This document shows, one piece after another, positions 49,317-57,807 of a DNA stretch of 64,000 bases. The notes beneath the pieces are model-generated. The model searched no databases, had not been told where the DNA came from, and was given only the letters and a program-made list of their open reading frames with translations. The first letter of the stretch is position 1, and each line of letters begins with the position of its first letter. The position numbers and the translations under genes were made by a program. The stretch comes from Chlamydiota bacterium (GTDB lineage Bacteria > Auribacterota > Tritonobacteria > UBA1439). Where the stretch lies: assembly GCA_012729785.1 (NCBI GenBank), contig JAAYCL010000035.1:1-64000 (forward strand), read 5' to 3'.

Positions 49317-51071
49317 TCAGAGGCGGATGGGCGTCTGCGCCCCCGCCGCGGCGGCGACGCAGACCCGGTTGCGGCCGCTGCGCTTGGCCGCATAGAGCGC
49401 CTCATCGGCCCGCTTGATCAGGTCGTCCGCGGTGTCGAACTCCGAGAGCTCGGCGACGCCCAGACTCATGGTGACCGCGTACCTTCTCTCCTCGTGCACG
49501 AACGGGTGTCGTGCCACCTCGGCGCGCAACCGCTCCGCCGCCACCCGCGCCTCCGCCAGCGTCGTGTCGGGCAGCACGAGGATGAACTCCTCCCCCCCGT
49601 AACGTCCCGCGATGTCGAGCGTGCGGCACGACGAGCTGAGCACCTTCGCCGTCTCCCTCAAAACGAAATCCCCGTCCAAGTGCCCTCCCGCGTCGTTCAC
49701 CTGCTTGAAATGGTCGAGATCCGCCATGATGAGGGAGAGCGGCGAGCGGAGCCGCCGCGACTCGGAGATCTCGGCGTCGAGCAAGAGGCGCACGTGGCCC
49801 ACCAGATGGAGGCCGGTGAGGCCGTCGGTCGTGGCGAGATAGAGGAGACGCGCCCGCTCGATCGAGATGGAGATCTCGCGGTGGATGCTCATCGCGAGGT
49901 AGGCGCCGAGCGCCGCGGCGAGCGGGAAGAAGACCGCCGTATGGACCCTGAAGCGGAGATACATGACGAGGCAGAAGGCGAGGTAGCAGGCGCAGCCCGC
50001 GAGCGTTGCGGCCATCGCCGTCGCGGGTCTCAGGCGGGAGGCGGCGAGACTCACGATGAATCCCGTTATGAGGATGGCGGCGAGATTGCGGCTCCGGGGG
50101 AGCGGGGTCACGAAACGGCGCGCCAGTATCTGGGAGACGATGGTGGCGTGGACGGCGATCGAAGGCGCCGTTCCATCGAACGGCGTCCGTATGGCATCGT
50201 AGGCGCCCGGCATCGTCGGGCCGACGAGGCAGATGCGGCCCCTCAGCTCCTCGAGCGGCACGCGGGGCCGGTCTCCTTTCCCGGCGTGCGCGGCGGACTC
50301 GAGGACGTCCGCGAGCGAGTAGCGGTGGAACGAGCGCGCCCAGGGGCCGTTCCAGTCGATGACCATCGTGCGGGCGTCATCCGTCGGGATGGAGAGCGCG
50401 GATCCGCCGGGCAGGCCTATCTCGATCTGGCGGGAAGACGGGTCCCCGCCGCAACGCGCAGCCGCGCCGAAGCGGTCGCGCGCGATGAGGAGGCCGAGCT
50501 GCCAATGCAGCGCATCCTCGAACGGGATGCCGAGGACGACGCGGCGGGTGACGCCATCGGGGTCGGCGGGCATGTTCACGATCCCCTCGGCCTTCGCCGC
50601 CTCCCGCAACGGGGGGATATTGCGGATCAGGCGGACGTACCGGTTGCTCTGCGGGTCGCTCTCAAGGACGCAGGGGAGGTAGACCGTCCCGGCGCGCCGG
50701 ATCGCCGCGGCGAGCGCGAGATCCCTCTCCTGGACGCTCTCCTCGCTGAAGAATACGTTGGTGCCCACCGCCGCGGCGCCCGCGTCGGCGAGGATGTCGA
50801 CAAGCCTCGCGTAGACGTCGCGGGGAAGCGGCCACACACCGACGGACTGCGCGCTCTCCTGGTCGATGGCGATGATCGCGATCTCGGGAGGGGGAGGGAG
50901 CGGGCCGCGGAGCCGGGTCGCGAAATCCCCAAAAAAGAGATCGAAGGATTTAAAGACGCCCAGGGAGTAGAGAAGCGCGGCGACTGCGGTGACCGCAAGC
51001 CCCCAGAAGATCTCCGCACGGCTGCATTGCATCTCCTTCCGGCGGCGTTTCTTCAGCAATCGCCTGGGCAT
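49317..51071 (-). CDS. CHASE2-domain diguanylate cyclase
   Basis: About 584 residues. One N-terminal transmembrane helix (FWGLAVTAVAALLYSLGVF) precedes a periplasmic CHASE2 sensor (PEIAIIAIDQESAQSVGVWPLPRDVYARLVDIL broken at loops). Three transmembrane helices follow (about 320-400), then a cytoplasmic GGDEF domain with active-site GGEEF (RYGGEEFILV) and an inhibitory RxxD site (RTLD) five residues before it. It should make cyclic di-GMP in response to an unknown external signal, with product inhibition. An ATG at 51086 is also possible; ATG 51071 has a better-spaced GCGAGG. A -10-like TACAAT lies at 51122-51117. Confidence 0.88.
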   Translation of the reverse strand: MPRRLLKKRRRKEMQCSRAEIFWGLAVTAVAALLYSLGVFKSFDLFFGDFATRLRGPLPPPPEIAIIAIDQESAQSVGVWPLPRDVYARLVDILADAGAAAVGTNVFFSEESVQERDLALAAAIRRAGTVYLPCVLESDPQSNRYVRLIRNIPPLREAAKAEGIVNMPADPDGVTRRVVLGIPFEDALHWQLGLLIARDRFGAAARCGGDPSSRQIEIGLPGGSALSIPTDDARTMVIDWNGPWARSFHRYSLADVLESAAHAGKGDRPRVPLEELRGRICLVGPTMPGAYDAIRTPFDGTAPSIAVHATIVSQILARRFVTPLPRSRNLAAILITGFIVSLAASRLRPATAMAATLAGCACYLAFCLVMYLRFRVHTAVFFPLAAALGAYLAMSIHREISISIERARLLYLATTDGLTGLHLVGHVRLLLDAEISESRRLRSPLSLIMADLDHFKQVNDAGGHLDGDFVLRETAKVLSSSCRTLDIAGRYGGEEFILVLPDTTLAEARVAAERLRAEVARHPFVHEERRYAVTMSLGVAELSEFDTADDLIKRADEALYAAKRSGRNRVCVAAAAGAQTPIRL

Positions 51072-51122
51072 ACGGTGCCTCGCCATCCGGCCTGACGGCC
51101 CGCACTAGATATCGTTATTGTA

Positions 51123-51611
51123 TCGCAAGAGAGGGGGGATGCGGCATAAAGAGCGGAGATGCACATAACGTGAAATTCAACGCGGGATCCCGCGATTCGA
51201 AAGAGGGAAGCGGGTGTCCCGTGAGAATGCCGCGGCGGTGCCCGGCGCAGGGTGCGGGCGGGGCCTGGAGGCCCCGGTTGACGGAGAGGCGCGGGAGGTG
51301 GATCTGCGGTGCGGAACTGCCGGCGCGGGCGCATGCAGCGGGACGGGGTCGGCCTTCCGACGGGCCGCTTCGACCGCCGGGATGCGGATGGTCCATCCAC
51401 CCCCCGCGGCCGCCGGTAGTGCGGCCTTGCATGCGCGGGGTGGCGGGCGGAGCCGCCGGTCGAGACGGGGGACGGATTCGTCTTCGGCTTTGCGTGTACG
51501 GGGCGGCGTGACGATGCCGGCGTCGCCAGAAGGGCGCGGACGGCGGAGCGGGGCGGCTCGGTGCGCCCACGAACGGCGGGGCGATGCGTTGATACCGGCG
51601 TGCGACGGGAA
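51123..51611. other. Intergenic region without identifiable gene
   Basis: About 490 bp between the CHASE2-GGDEF gene and the MazG-like gene. Both strands hold only low-complexity open frames with no recognisable domain. No structured repeat is evident. Confidence 0.5.
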
Positions 51612-51947
51612 TCAGCGCGGCTTCTCCGTGTAGTCGAGCAGCAGCCGTTTCCTGAATCCCCCGCGTGCGAGGCGTTTCCTGCGCACGATCCGCTCGAATG
51701 CATCCGGACCAACGCCGAGGAGGCGCCGGAACGAGTCGAGGAGCTCGCGGAGGTCGGCGAGTTCGTTCAAGACCGCGTCGCGCCCGCGCGCTTCGACGAG
51801 TTCGCGGGCTTCCTCGAGGACCTTCTCGCGCAGGGCGCGCGCGTAGGCCGTCGGGGAGAGCGTACGCGTCCGGCAGCGAAGGCCGCCCGCGGCCACGATC
51901 TCCGGGATGCGGTCCCTGACGAGCTTGCGGTAGTAGGTGCGGGGCAC
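51612..51947 (-). CDS. MazG-like nucleotide pyrophosphohydrolase
   Basis: A 111-residue all-alpha NTP-PPase-family protein (phosphoribosyl-ATP pyrophosphohydrolase-like). Key features are YYRKLVRDRIPEIVAAGG at the start, the metal-binding helix KVLEEARELVEA (EExxE-type), NELADLRELLDSF (ExxD) and the tail KRLARGGFRKRLLL. Members hydrolyse non-canonical NTPs. GTG 51947 is chosen because AAAGGAG is seven bases upstream. Confidence 0.8.
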   Translation of the reverse strand: MPRTYYRKLVRDRIPEIVAAGGLRCRTRTLSPTAYARALREKVLEEARELVEARGRDAVLNELADLRELLDSFRRLLGVGPDAFERIVRRKRLARGGFRKRLLLDYTEKPR

Positions 51948-52076
51948 GGGACTCTCCTTTGCCGTCTCTCCGCCGCGCGAGGCGGCCGTTGTGAAACGGC
52001 GGGGCCGCCGGAAGACCGGGGTTTCAACCTTGCGCCGGGTGCGGCACACGCCGCCACGCCGGGACGGTGCGCCCCG

Positions 52077-53534
52077 TCATCGCCGCGTGAGGTAGATCAC
52101 GTCGCCCGCCCTGACCGTGTTCGGGTTGGCGATATTGTTCTCGCGCGCGATGCGGCTCATCTCGCCGGCGTCGCCCAGTTCGCGCCGGCAGATGGTCCAG
52201 AGGCTTTCGCCCTTCTTGACCGTGTAGGAGACGCGGTCGCCGGTCTCTCCCGCCGAGGCGCGCACGTCCCTCCCCGCGGCGGAGACGACCGGGGCCGGCG
52301 GGGGCCCGAGCGCGAGCGTCGACGCCTCCACGAACTGCATCTCCACGGGGAGGCTCGTCCCGGAGGAGGCCGCGGCGGCCTCCACCTCCTCAGCCGAGGC
52401 TTTCCCCTCGGGGGCGGCGAAGCCCGCTGTGGCCGCGTCCGCCACCTGCGGAGGCGGCGGGGCCGCGGCCGACGCGACCGTCTCCGCGCAGGTCAAGGCG
52501 GCTTCCGCCTCGGGGACGGGCAGGAAATCGGCGTCGCGCGGGGCGGGTCCCTTGGCGACATCGACCAGCGGGACGGTCTCCCGCGCCGCGACGAAAACCT
52601 CCGCCTGCGATTCGCCGGCCTTCGGGGGAGCCGAGTGGCGGGCCTTCATCGAGATGATGAAGATGAGGAAGACGCAGAGTCCCGCGCAGAGGCCGCGGAG
52701 TATCTGCTGGTTCTGCGTGACGCGGTGCAGTTTCGTCTGCGTCGTGCGATACGCGAGGTCGCGCTCCTCGAGTTCGGCCTCGAGGGTGCGTATCCGCTGA
52801 AGGACGGCGGGCTGCTCCTCCGCGGCCGTCCCCGCGCCTTTCGCGGCGGATTCCGCCGCCTCGTCGAGGGCGCGTTGGAGCCGGTCGATCCGCTGGTGGA
52901 GTTCGGCGAGTTCCGCGGCGTGGCCGCGGCCGGCGTCCTCGAGCCGGAGACGCGCCTCCGCGAGCTCCGCGACGAGCGCGGCCGCCTCCCCGCGCGCCTC
53001 GTCGCGCTCCGCGGCGGCGCGCTCGAGATTCGCGCGGGCGCAGCGCGACTCGCGAAGCTCTTCCCTGAGCCGTTCGATCTCGGCGCCGGCTTCCGCGTCC
53101 GTGCCGCCGGCGGGCTCCCCTCCGTCGGCCTGCCGCGCCCGGCGCGTCTCCGCGAGAAGCGCCTCCTTCTCGCGCAGCTCCTCCTCGAGCCTCTCGATTC
53201 TCTGGAGCGCATCCTCGTTTTTGGGCGCCGCCTGCGCGGGAGCGGCCTTGAGCGTGGCGATGAGCGCCTCCTTCTCTTCCAGCGCCGAGGAGAGGCGGGC
53301 GAGCTTGTCCTGCGCCTTCGCCTCCGTCTCCTTCAGGCGCGTCTTGAGAAGGGCGACCTCGGCCTTCTTATCCTCGATCTCCTTGAGCAGGCCGTCGGCG
53401 ATGGAGTCGCTGCGCCCGTCGCCGGAGGAACGTTCCGTGTCGCCCTTGAGGGCGAGCACCTCCTCCTCCTTGGCCGCGAGGAGAAGGCGGAGCTGCTGGA
53501 TGATCGTTTCCTGGTCCTGCATTAGATCTTCCAT
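52077..53534 (-). CDS. Coiled-coil membrane protein with C-terminal LysM domain
   Basis: A 485-residue protein with an unusual order. Residues about 1-275 are a long, Glu/Arg-rich coiled coil without a signal peptide, so cytoplasmic. A single transmembrane helix (GLCAGLCVFLIFIISM, about 279-296) crosses the inner membrane. A Pro/Ala-rich stalk (about 300-430) then leads to a LysM domain (VSYTVKKGESLWTICRREL ... PNTVRAGDVIYL). It could tie a cytoplasmic structure to peptidoglycan, in a FimV-like manner. Function is otherwise unknown. Confidence 0.8.
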   Translation of the reverse strand: MEDLMQDQETIIQQLRLLLAAKEEEVLALKGDTERSSGDGRSDSIADGLLKEIEDKKAEVALLKTRLKETEAKAQDKLARLSSALEEKEALIATLKAAPAQAAPKNEDALQRIERLEEELREKEALLAETRRARQADGGEPAGGTDAEAGAEIERLREELRESRCARANLERAAAERDEARGEAAALVAELAEARLRLEDAGRGHAAELAELHQRIDRLQRALDEAAESAAKGAGTAAEEQPAVLQRIRTLEAELEERDLAYRTTQTKLHRVTQNQQILRGLCAGLCVFLIFIISMKARHSAPPKAGESQAEVFVAARETVPLVDVAKGPAPRDADFLPVPEAEAALTCAETVASAAAPPPPQVADAATAGFAAPEGKASAEEVEAAAASSGTSLPVEMQFVEASTLALGPPPAPVVSAAGRDVRASAGETGDRVSYTVKKGESLWTICRRELGDAGEMSRIARENNIANPNTVRAGDVIYLTRR

Positions 53535-53745
53535 CGACGGAGCCCTCCCTTGTCGGAAGGCACACAGGTAGGGAGAATCAGGGGAGCGGTGTTAGGGGGC
53601 ACCGGTCTGAAACTTGAGATCCGCGCCAGCGTATCCTGTTGTTTCCAGATTCGCACAAATGGTAGCATACCCTATCCGATCGGGCAAGGAAAAAATCGTC
53701 TTTTTTCATTCCCTGCCGGCCCGCGACAGGAGGGCGACCGCCGCC

Positions 53746-54255
53746 GTGAAAAAGGCAGACCTGAAACCGTACTGCGGCGCCGTGCTCCGGCGCGGCTGCG
53801 GCCGAGCCGTCGTGATTCCCGCCTCGACCGTGACAACCGCCGCCTGGGTGCGCTACAAGTGCCGCTGGGGGTGTCCCGGCTGCGGCTGGACGCTGATGTG
53901 CCCGCCGCACTCCCCCACGCCCGCGGAGACCGCCGAGCTCGTACGCTGCTACCGGCGCGCGATCCTTCTCCACAGCCCCGAGCACCGCCGCCTGAACAAG
54001 GCCGCCGTATGGCTCGAGCGCGAGCTCTTTCTCGCGGGGTACTACAAGGCGTGGGCGATGGGGTCGGGGCCCTGCCGCCTCTGCACAACGTGCGCCCTCG
54101 ACAAAGGGTGCAGGCATCCGGACCTCGCGCGGCCCGCGATGGAGGCGTGCGGCGTGGATGTCTTCGAGACCGCGCGCAGAAACGGCTTCCGAGTCGACGT
54201 GGTCAAAACCCGCCGGGACCGGCAGGACTACTTCGCCCTGGTGCTGGTGGACTGA
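53746..54255 (+). CDS. DUF2284 cysteine-rich metal-binding protein
   Basis: A 169-residue protein of the DUF2284 family. Visible cysteine groups are YKCRWGCPGCGWTLMCPPHSPTP and GSGPCRLCTTCALDKGCRHPDLARPAMEACGVDV, which together probably bind iron-sulfur clusters. The family is common in anaerobes and linked to corrinoid and methyl-transfer gene neighbourhoods. GTG 53746 is preferred: AGGAGG lies 12 bases upstream and the family begins near this point. It is followed by a DUF3786 gene. Confidence 0.85.
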   Translation: MKKADLKPYCGAVLRRGCGRAVVIPASTVTTAAWVRYKCRWGCPGCGWTLMCPPHSPTPAETAELVRCYRRAILLHSPEHRRLNKAAVWLERELFLAGYYKAWAMGSGPCRLCTTCALDKGCRHPDLARPAMEACGVDVFETARRNGFRVDVVKTRRDRQDYFALVLVD

Positions 54256-54324
54256 ACGGCGCCGTCCCTTCGCGTTGCGCGCGGCAACGGCGTGGTGCGG
54301 CGTTGAAAAGGAGGGGCGTCGGGG

Positions 54325-55002
54325 GTGTGTGCCGCGGGGGGGGGCGGAAAGGGCAACGACGCCGGCGACCTGATGCGGCGGGTCGCGGGGCTCCGCCGGG
54401 AGCTCTCCTGCCTGGATCCCGCCTCGCTCGCCGCGCGGGCGGGGGGGCGGTGGCGCGCGGCGGGCCCGGGCGCGGGTGAGATCCTGCTCGCCGTCTGGAG
54501 AAAGGAGGTTTCGGTCTCCATCCCCGGCTTCGTCGCCCGGGATCCGTCGACCGGGAGGGAGTGCGATCCGGGGACGCAGGCGCTCCTGGCCTACCATCTC
54601 CGTCTCACCGACGGCTCGCCGGCGGAGGGGCGATGGGTCTCGTTCTCGGAGCTCCCCGACGGCGCGTTCTACTCCAGGGCCTTCCAGGGCTACACGGGCG
54701 ACGCGATCATCCGCGCCTTCGGCCGCGACCTGCCCCTGCTCGGGCGCGCCGCGGAGAAACTCGGCGGCGCACGCGAACAGGAGGGAGACCTCTCCTACTC
54801 GTACCGCCCGCTCCCGCGGATCCCGATCCTGCTCGTCTGCTGGCGCGGCGACGAGGAGTTCCCCCCGTTCGCGAAACTCCTTTTCGACGCCTCCGCGCCG
54901 CGCCATCTCCCGACCGACGTCTGCGCCGTCCTCGGCGGCACGCTGGCGCGGCGGCTCGCCAGGATGCGGGGGGATTTCGATGGAACCGGCGGCGCGGGAT
55001 AG
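54325..55002 (+). CDS. DUF3786 protein
   Basis: A 225-residue cytoplasmic protein starting at GTG 54325 after AAAAGGAGG. The family signature is GRWVSFSELPDGAFYSRAFQGYTGDAIIRAFG, broken over adjacent helices, with RIPILLVCWRGDEEFPPFAKLLFD near the end. Function is unknown; it occurs in anaerobes, often near corrinoid or iron-sulfur protein genes, which agrees with the DUF2284 gene just upstream. Confidence 0.82.
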   Translation: MCAAGGGGKGNDAGDLMRRVAGLRRELSCLDPASLAARAGGRWRAAGPGAGEILLAVWRKEVSVSIPGFVARDPSTGRECDPGTQALLAYHLRLTDGSPAEGRWVSFSELPDGAFYSRAFQGYTGDAIIRAFGRDLPLLGRAAEKLGGAREQEGDLSYSYRPLPRIPILLVCWRGDEEFPPFAKLLFDASAPRHLPTDVCAVLGGTLARRLARMRGDFDGTGGAG

Positions 55003-55044
55003 GATAGAATGCGTACGCGGCTTCTCCGTTACGGGAGGTGGTCG

Positions 55045-56454
55045 ATGAGACGGATCGGCGTGATCGCCGCGGCGCTGCTCGCACTCCCCGCGGCGGGGCG
55101 GGCGAGGACGGTGAATATAGAGTACATCCTCGACTCCTCCGGGAGCATGCACGGACTCGTCGGCGGGGAGACGAAGCTCGACATCGCCAGGAGAACGCTC
55201 CTGGATCTCCTAGGGCGGCTTCCCCGCGACGCCGCGGAGGTCGAGCTGAACGTGGGGCTCCGCGTCTACGGGCACCGGACCGGCGACCGGGAGGATCCCG
55301 CCGTCGGCTGCAAAGACACCGCGCTCGAGGTTCCCCTCAACGGCGTCGACGAGGCGGCGATCAGATCCAGGGTCGAGGGGCTGCGGGCGCGCGGGAGGAC
55401 GCCGATCGAGTACGCGCTCCGGGAGGCGGCGAACGACTTTCCCGCGGGACCGGGGCACGACAACATCGTGATTCTGATCAGCGACGGCAAGGAGACGTGC
55501 GGCGGCGACCCGTGCGCGGCGGCGAAAGCGCTCCGCGAGGCGGGGGTGGGGCTGCGGATCCACGTGGTCGGCTTCGACATCAAACCGGAGGAGCGGGCGG
55601 AGCTGGAGTGCATCGCCAGGGAGGGCGGGGGGGGCTATTTCCCCGCAGACTCCGCGGCGGGGCTCGCAGAGGCCCTCACGAAGGCGCAGTCGCGGGCGCT
55701 GAGAGAGGAATCCGAATCGGTCACCGTTAGGGTCGCCTCCGCCGGGACGCTCCGTTTCGATCCCGCCGATTGGGTGGCGCGGGATCCGTATACGGTGAAG
55801 ATCGTCTCCGCGGCGGACGGGCGCGAGGTAGCCGCCCGGAAGGGGACCCTCGCGGATATTTCGCTACCCCCCGGCGCGTACCGCGTCGTCTGGCGCCAGA
55901 CCGAGCACGGGACGAACGACATCGACCTCGGCGGGGAGGTGGCGGTCAAGGCGGGGGAGACCGCCGTGGTCCGGCTCAACACCGGCATCCGCCTTGTTCC
56001 CGCGCGTTGGATCGCGTCCCCCCCGTGCCAGTGGACGCTCAAGGATCCCGCGAGCGGGAAGACGATTGTCCGGGTCCGCGGGACGTGGGACGCCGTCCCC
56101 GCACCCGTCGGGGTCTACTCGCTCTGGTACCGGCAGTGGGAACACGGCTCCAGCGAGATGTGCCTGGCGAGATCGGTGACGATCGCCGACGGGAAATGCC
56201 TTGAGGTGGACGTGAACACGGGGCTCGGCATCGTCCCGCCGCAGGAGGGCGCCCCGGCGCCGTACCGGTGGGTGCTCATTGCGAAGGGGACAGGGAAGGA
56301 GGTCGTCACCGTGAACGGGGAGTGGGGCCCCGTGCCGGTGCCGCCGGGGGTCTACATCCTCAAGATGCGCCAGACCGAGCACGGGCACTCCCTCTCGGAG
56401 GTGGTTTCGGACCTCGTGATCGGGGACGGGCAGGTCGTGGAGCTGCGGCTGTAG
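55045..56454 (+). CDS. Exported von Willebrand factor A protein with three C-terminal repeats
   Basis: A 469-residue protein with a signal peptide (GVIAAALLALPAAGRA). The VWA domain has the MIDAS motif D30-S-S-G-S34 and IVILISDGKETCGGDPC. After residue about 225 come three related beta-sandwich repeats, each ending in a YxxxxRQxEHG motif (VVWRQTEHG, LWYRQWEHG, LKMRQTEHG). These look like surface-binding modules. Ligand unknown. GGGAGGTGG precedes ATG 55045. Confidence 0.85.
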   Translation: MRRIGVIAAALLALPAAGRARTVNIEYILDSSGSMHGLVGGETKLDIARRTLLDLLGRLPRDAAEVELNVGLRVYGHRTGDREDPAVGCKDTALEVPLNGVDEAAIRSRVEGLRARGRTPIEYALREAANDFPAGPGHDNIVILISDGKETCGGDPCAAAKALREAGVGLRIHVVGFDIKPEERAELECIAREGGGGYFPADSAAGLAEALTKAQSRALREESESVTVRVASAGTLRFDPADWVARDPYTVKIVSAADGREVAARKGTLADISLPPGAYRVVWRQTEHGTNDIDLGGEVAVKAGETAVVRLNTGIRLVPARWIASPPCQWTLKDPASGKTIVRVRGTWDAVPAPVGVYSLWYRQWEHGSSEMCLARSVTIADGKCLEVDVNTGLGIVPPQEGAPAPYRWVLIAKGTGKEVVTVNGEWGPVPVPPGVYILKMRQTEHGHSLSEVVSDLVIGDGQVVELRL

Positions 56455-56483
56455 AGGCAGGCGCGGAGGAGGAGGCGCGTTCG

Positions 56484-57170
56484 ATGAAGGAAGCTGACTA
56501 CGACCGGGAACTCGCGAGGCTGATCGACCACACCCTCCTGAAGACGGACGCGAAAAAGGCCGATTTCGACCGCGCCTGCGCGGAGGCGAAAAAGTACCAT
56601 TTCCGTTCGGTCTGCGTCTTCTCGGGGGACGTGGAGTACGTGGCGGGCAAGCTCCGCGGCTCCGATGTGATCCCGATCGCGGTGGTGGGCTTCCCGCACG
56701 GCCAGATGACGCCGGTCGCCAAGGCGTTCGAGGCGCACGACGCCATCGTCCGGCGGGGGGCGCAGGAGATCGACATGGTCATCAACGTCAGCGCCCTCAA
56801 GAGCAAGCACTACATCATGGTCCTCGATGATATCCAGCAGGTGGTGAAGGCGTGCGAGGGGAAGCCGGTGAAGGTGATCATCGAGACGGGGCTCCTCAGC
56901 ACCTACGAGAAGGTCTGCGCCTGCTGCCTCGCCAAGACCGCCGGCGCGCGTTTCATCAAGACCTCGACCGGGAAGGAGGAGGGGGGGGCGACGGTCGAGG
57001 ACGTGAAGCTGATGCGCGAGGTCGTGGGCGACGAGGTGCTGATCAAGGCGAGCGGGGGGATCAAGACGGCCGAGTTCGCCTACGCGCTCATCGCGGCCGG
57101 CGCGAACCGCATCGGGACGAGCCAGTCGGTCGCGATCGTGACGGGGAAGACGGCGAGAGGGGCGTACTGA
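56484..57170 (+). CDS. deoC: Deoxyribose-phosphate aldolase
   Basis: A 228-residue class I aldolase that cleaves deoxyribose-5-phosphate to glyceraldehyde-3-phosphate and acetaldehyde. The Schiff-base lysine is K159 in FIKTSTG; D97 in EIDMVINV and the second lysine in LIKASGGI complete the active site. IDHTLLK at the start is diagnostic. GAGGAGGAGG precedes ATG 56484. Confidence 0.95.
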   Translation: MKEADYDRELARLIDHTLLKTDAKKADFDRACAEAKKYHFRSVCVFSGDVEYVAGKLRGSDVIPIAVVGFPHGQMTPVAKAFEAHDAIVRRGAQEIDMVINVSALKSKHYIMVLDDIQQVVKACEGKPVKVIIETGLLSTYEKVCACCLAKTAGARFIKTSTGKEEGGATVEDVKLMREVVGDEVLIKASGGIKTAEFAYALIAAGANRIGTSQSVAIVTGKTARGAY

Positions 57171-57295
57171 AGCGGTTTCCTGTTTCCGGGTGCCGGTTCC
57201 CCGGGATGGCGCGGAAGGGCGCCCTGCGACCGGCCAGGTTTTCGTTTTTCGGGGATACGCGTGCGGTGCGCGGCGAGAGATACAGGGGGAGCCGG

Positions 57296-57787
57296 ATGAA
57301 CACGAAGGGAATCTGCGTCGGTCTGATCGCGGGGATCCTGTGGATGTCGGGCGCGTTCGCACAGGGGGAGGCGCCCGTTGCGACGCCGACCGTTCGGGCG
57401 AAGGGGACGGTCGGCGGGCCGTGCGAATACGTCGACTACCCGGGTACGGCGACCGTCACCCGGATGACGAGCACCGATCAGTCGAGACGGCAGGCCCTCA
57501 CGCCCGGCGGCGCCGGCTACCCGGGCGTCGAAATCTGGTTTTCCTTCAAGACCGACGCCAGGATCTCCCAGGACTGGGCGCGCAAGGTCGTCGACCGCGA
57601 GCATCTGTTCCGCCTCGCCAACTCCTGGTACCCGGGGGAGCGGTACATCGACAAGTACGGGATCAAGGTGGGCAACATCTACCCGTGCACGCTGAGGATC
57701 ATCACGCGCGGCACCTGCACCCCCGCCATCTTCAAGTTCCCCGGCGACAAGGACCGGGACTACTTCGAGTCGAGGCAGGAGGAGTAG
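57296..57787 (+). CDS. Exported protein of unknown function
   Basis: A 163-residue protein with a signal peptide (GLIAGILWMSGAFAQ). The mature region has two cysteine pairs (VGGPCEYVDYPG; YPCTLRIITRGTCTPAIFKFPG) and a beta-rich pattern (EIWFSFKTD). No family recognised. It starts 125 bp after deoC and precedes the PHP-APH fusion by 20 bp. Confidence 0.65.
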   Translation: MNTKGICVGLIAGILWMSGAFAQGEAPVATPTVRAKGTVGGPCEYVDYPGTATVTRMTSTDQSRRQALTPGGAGYPGVEIWFSFKTDARISQDWARKVVDREHLFRLANSWYPGERYIDKYGIKVGNIYPCTLRIITRGTCTPAIFKFPGDKDRDYFESRQEE

Positions 57788-57807
57788 CCCGCCGGAGGGG
57801 GCGCACC

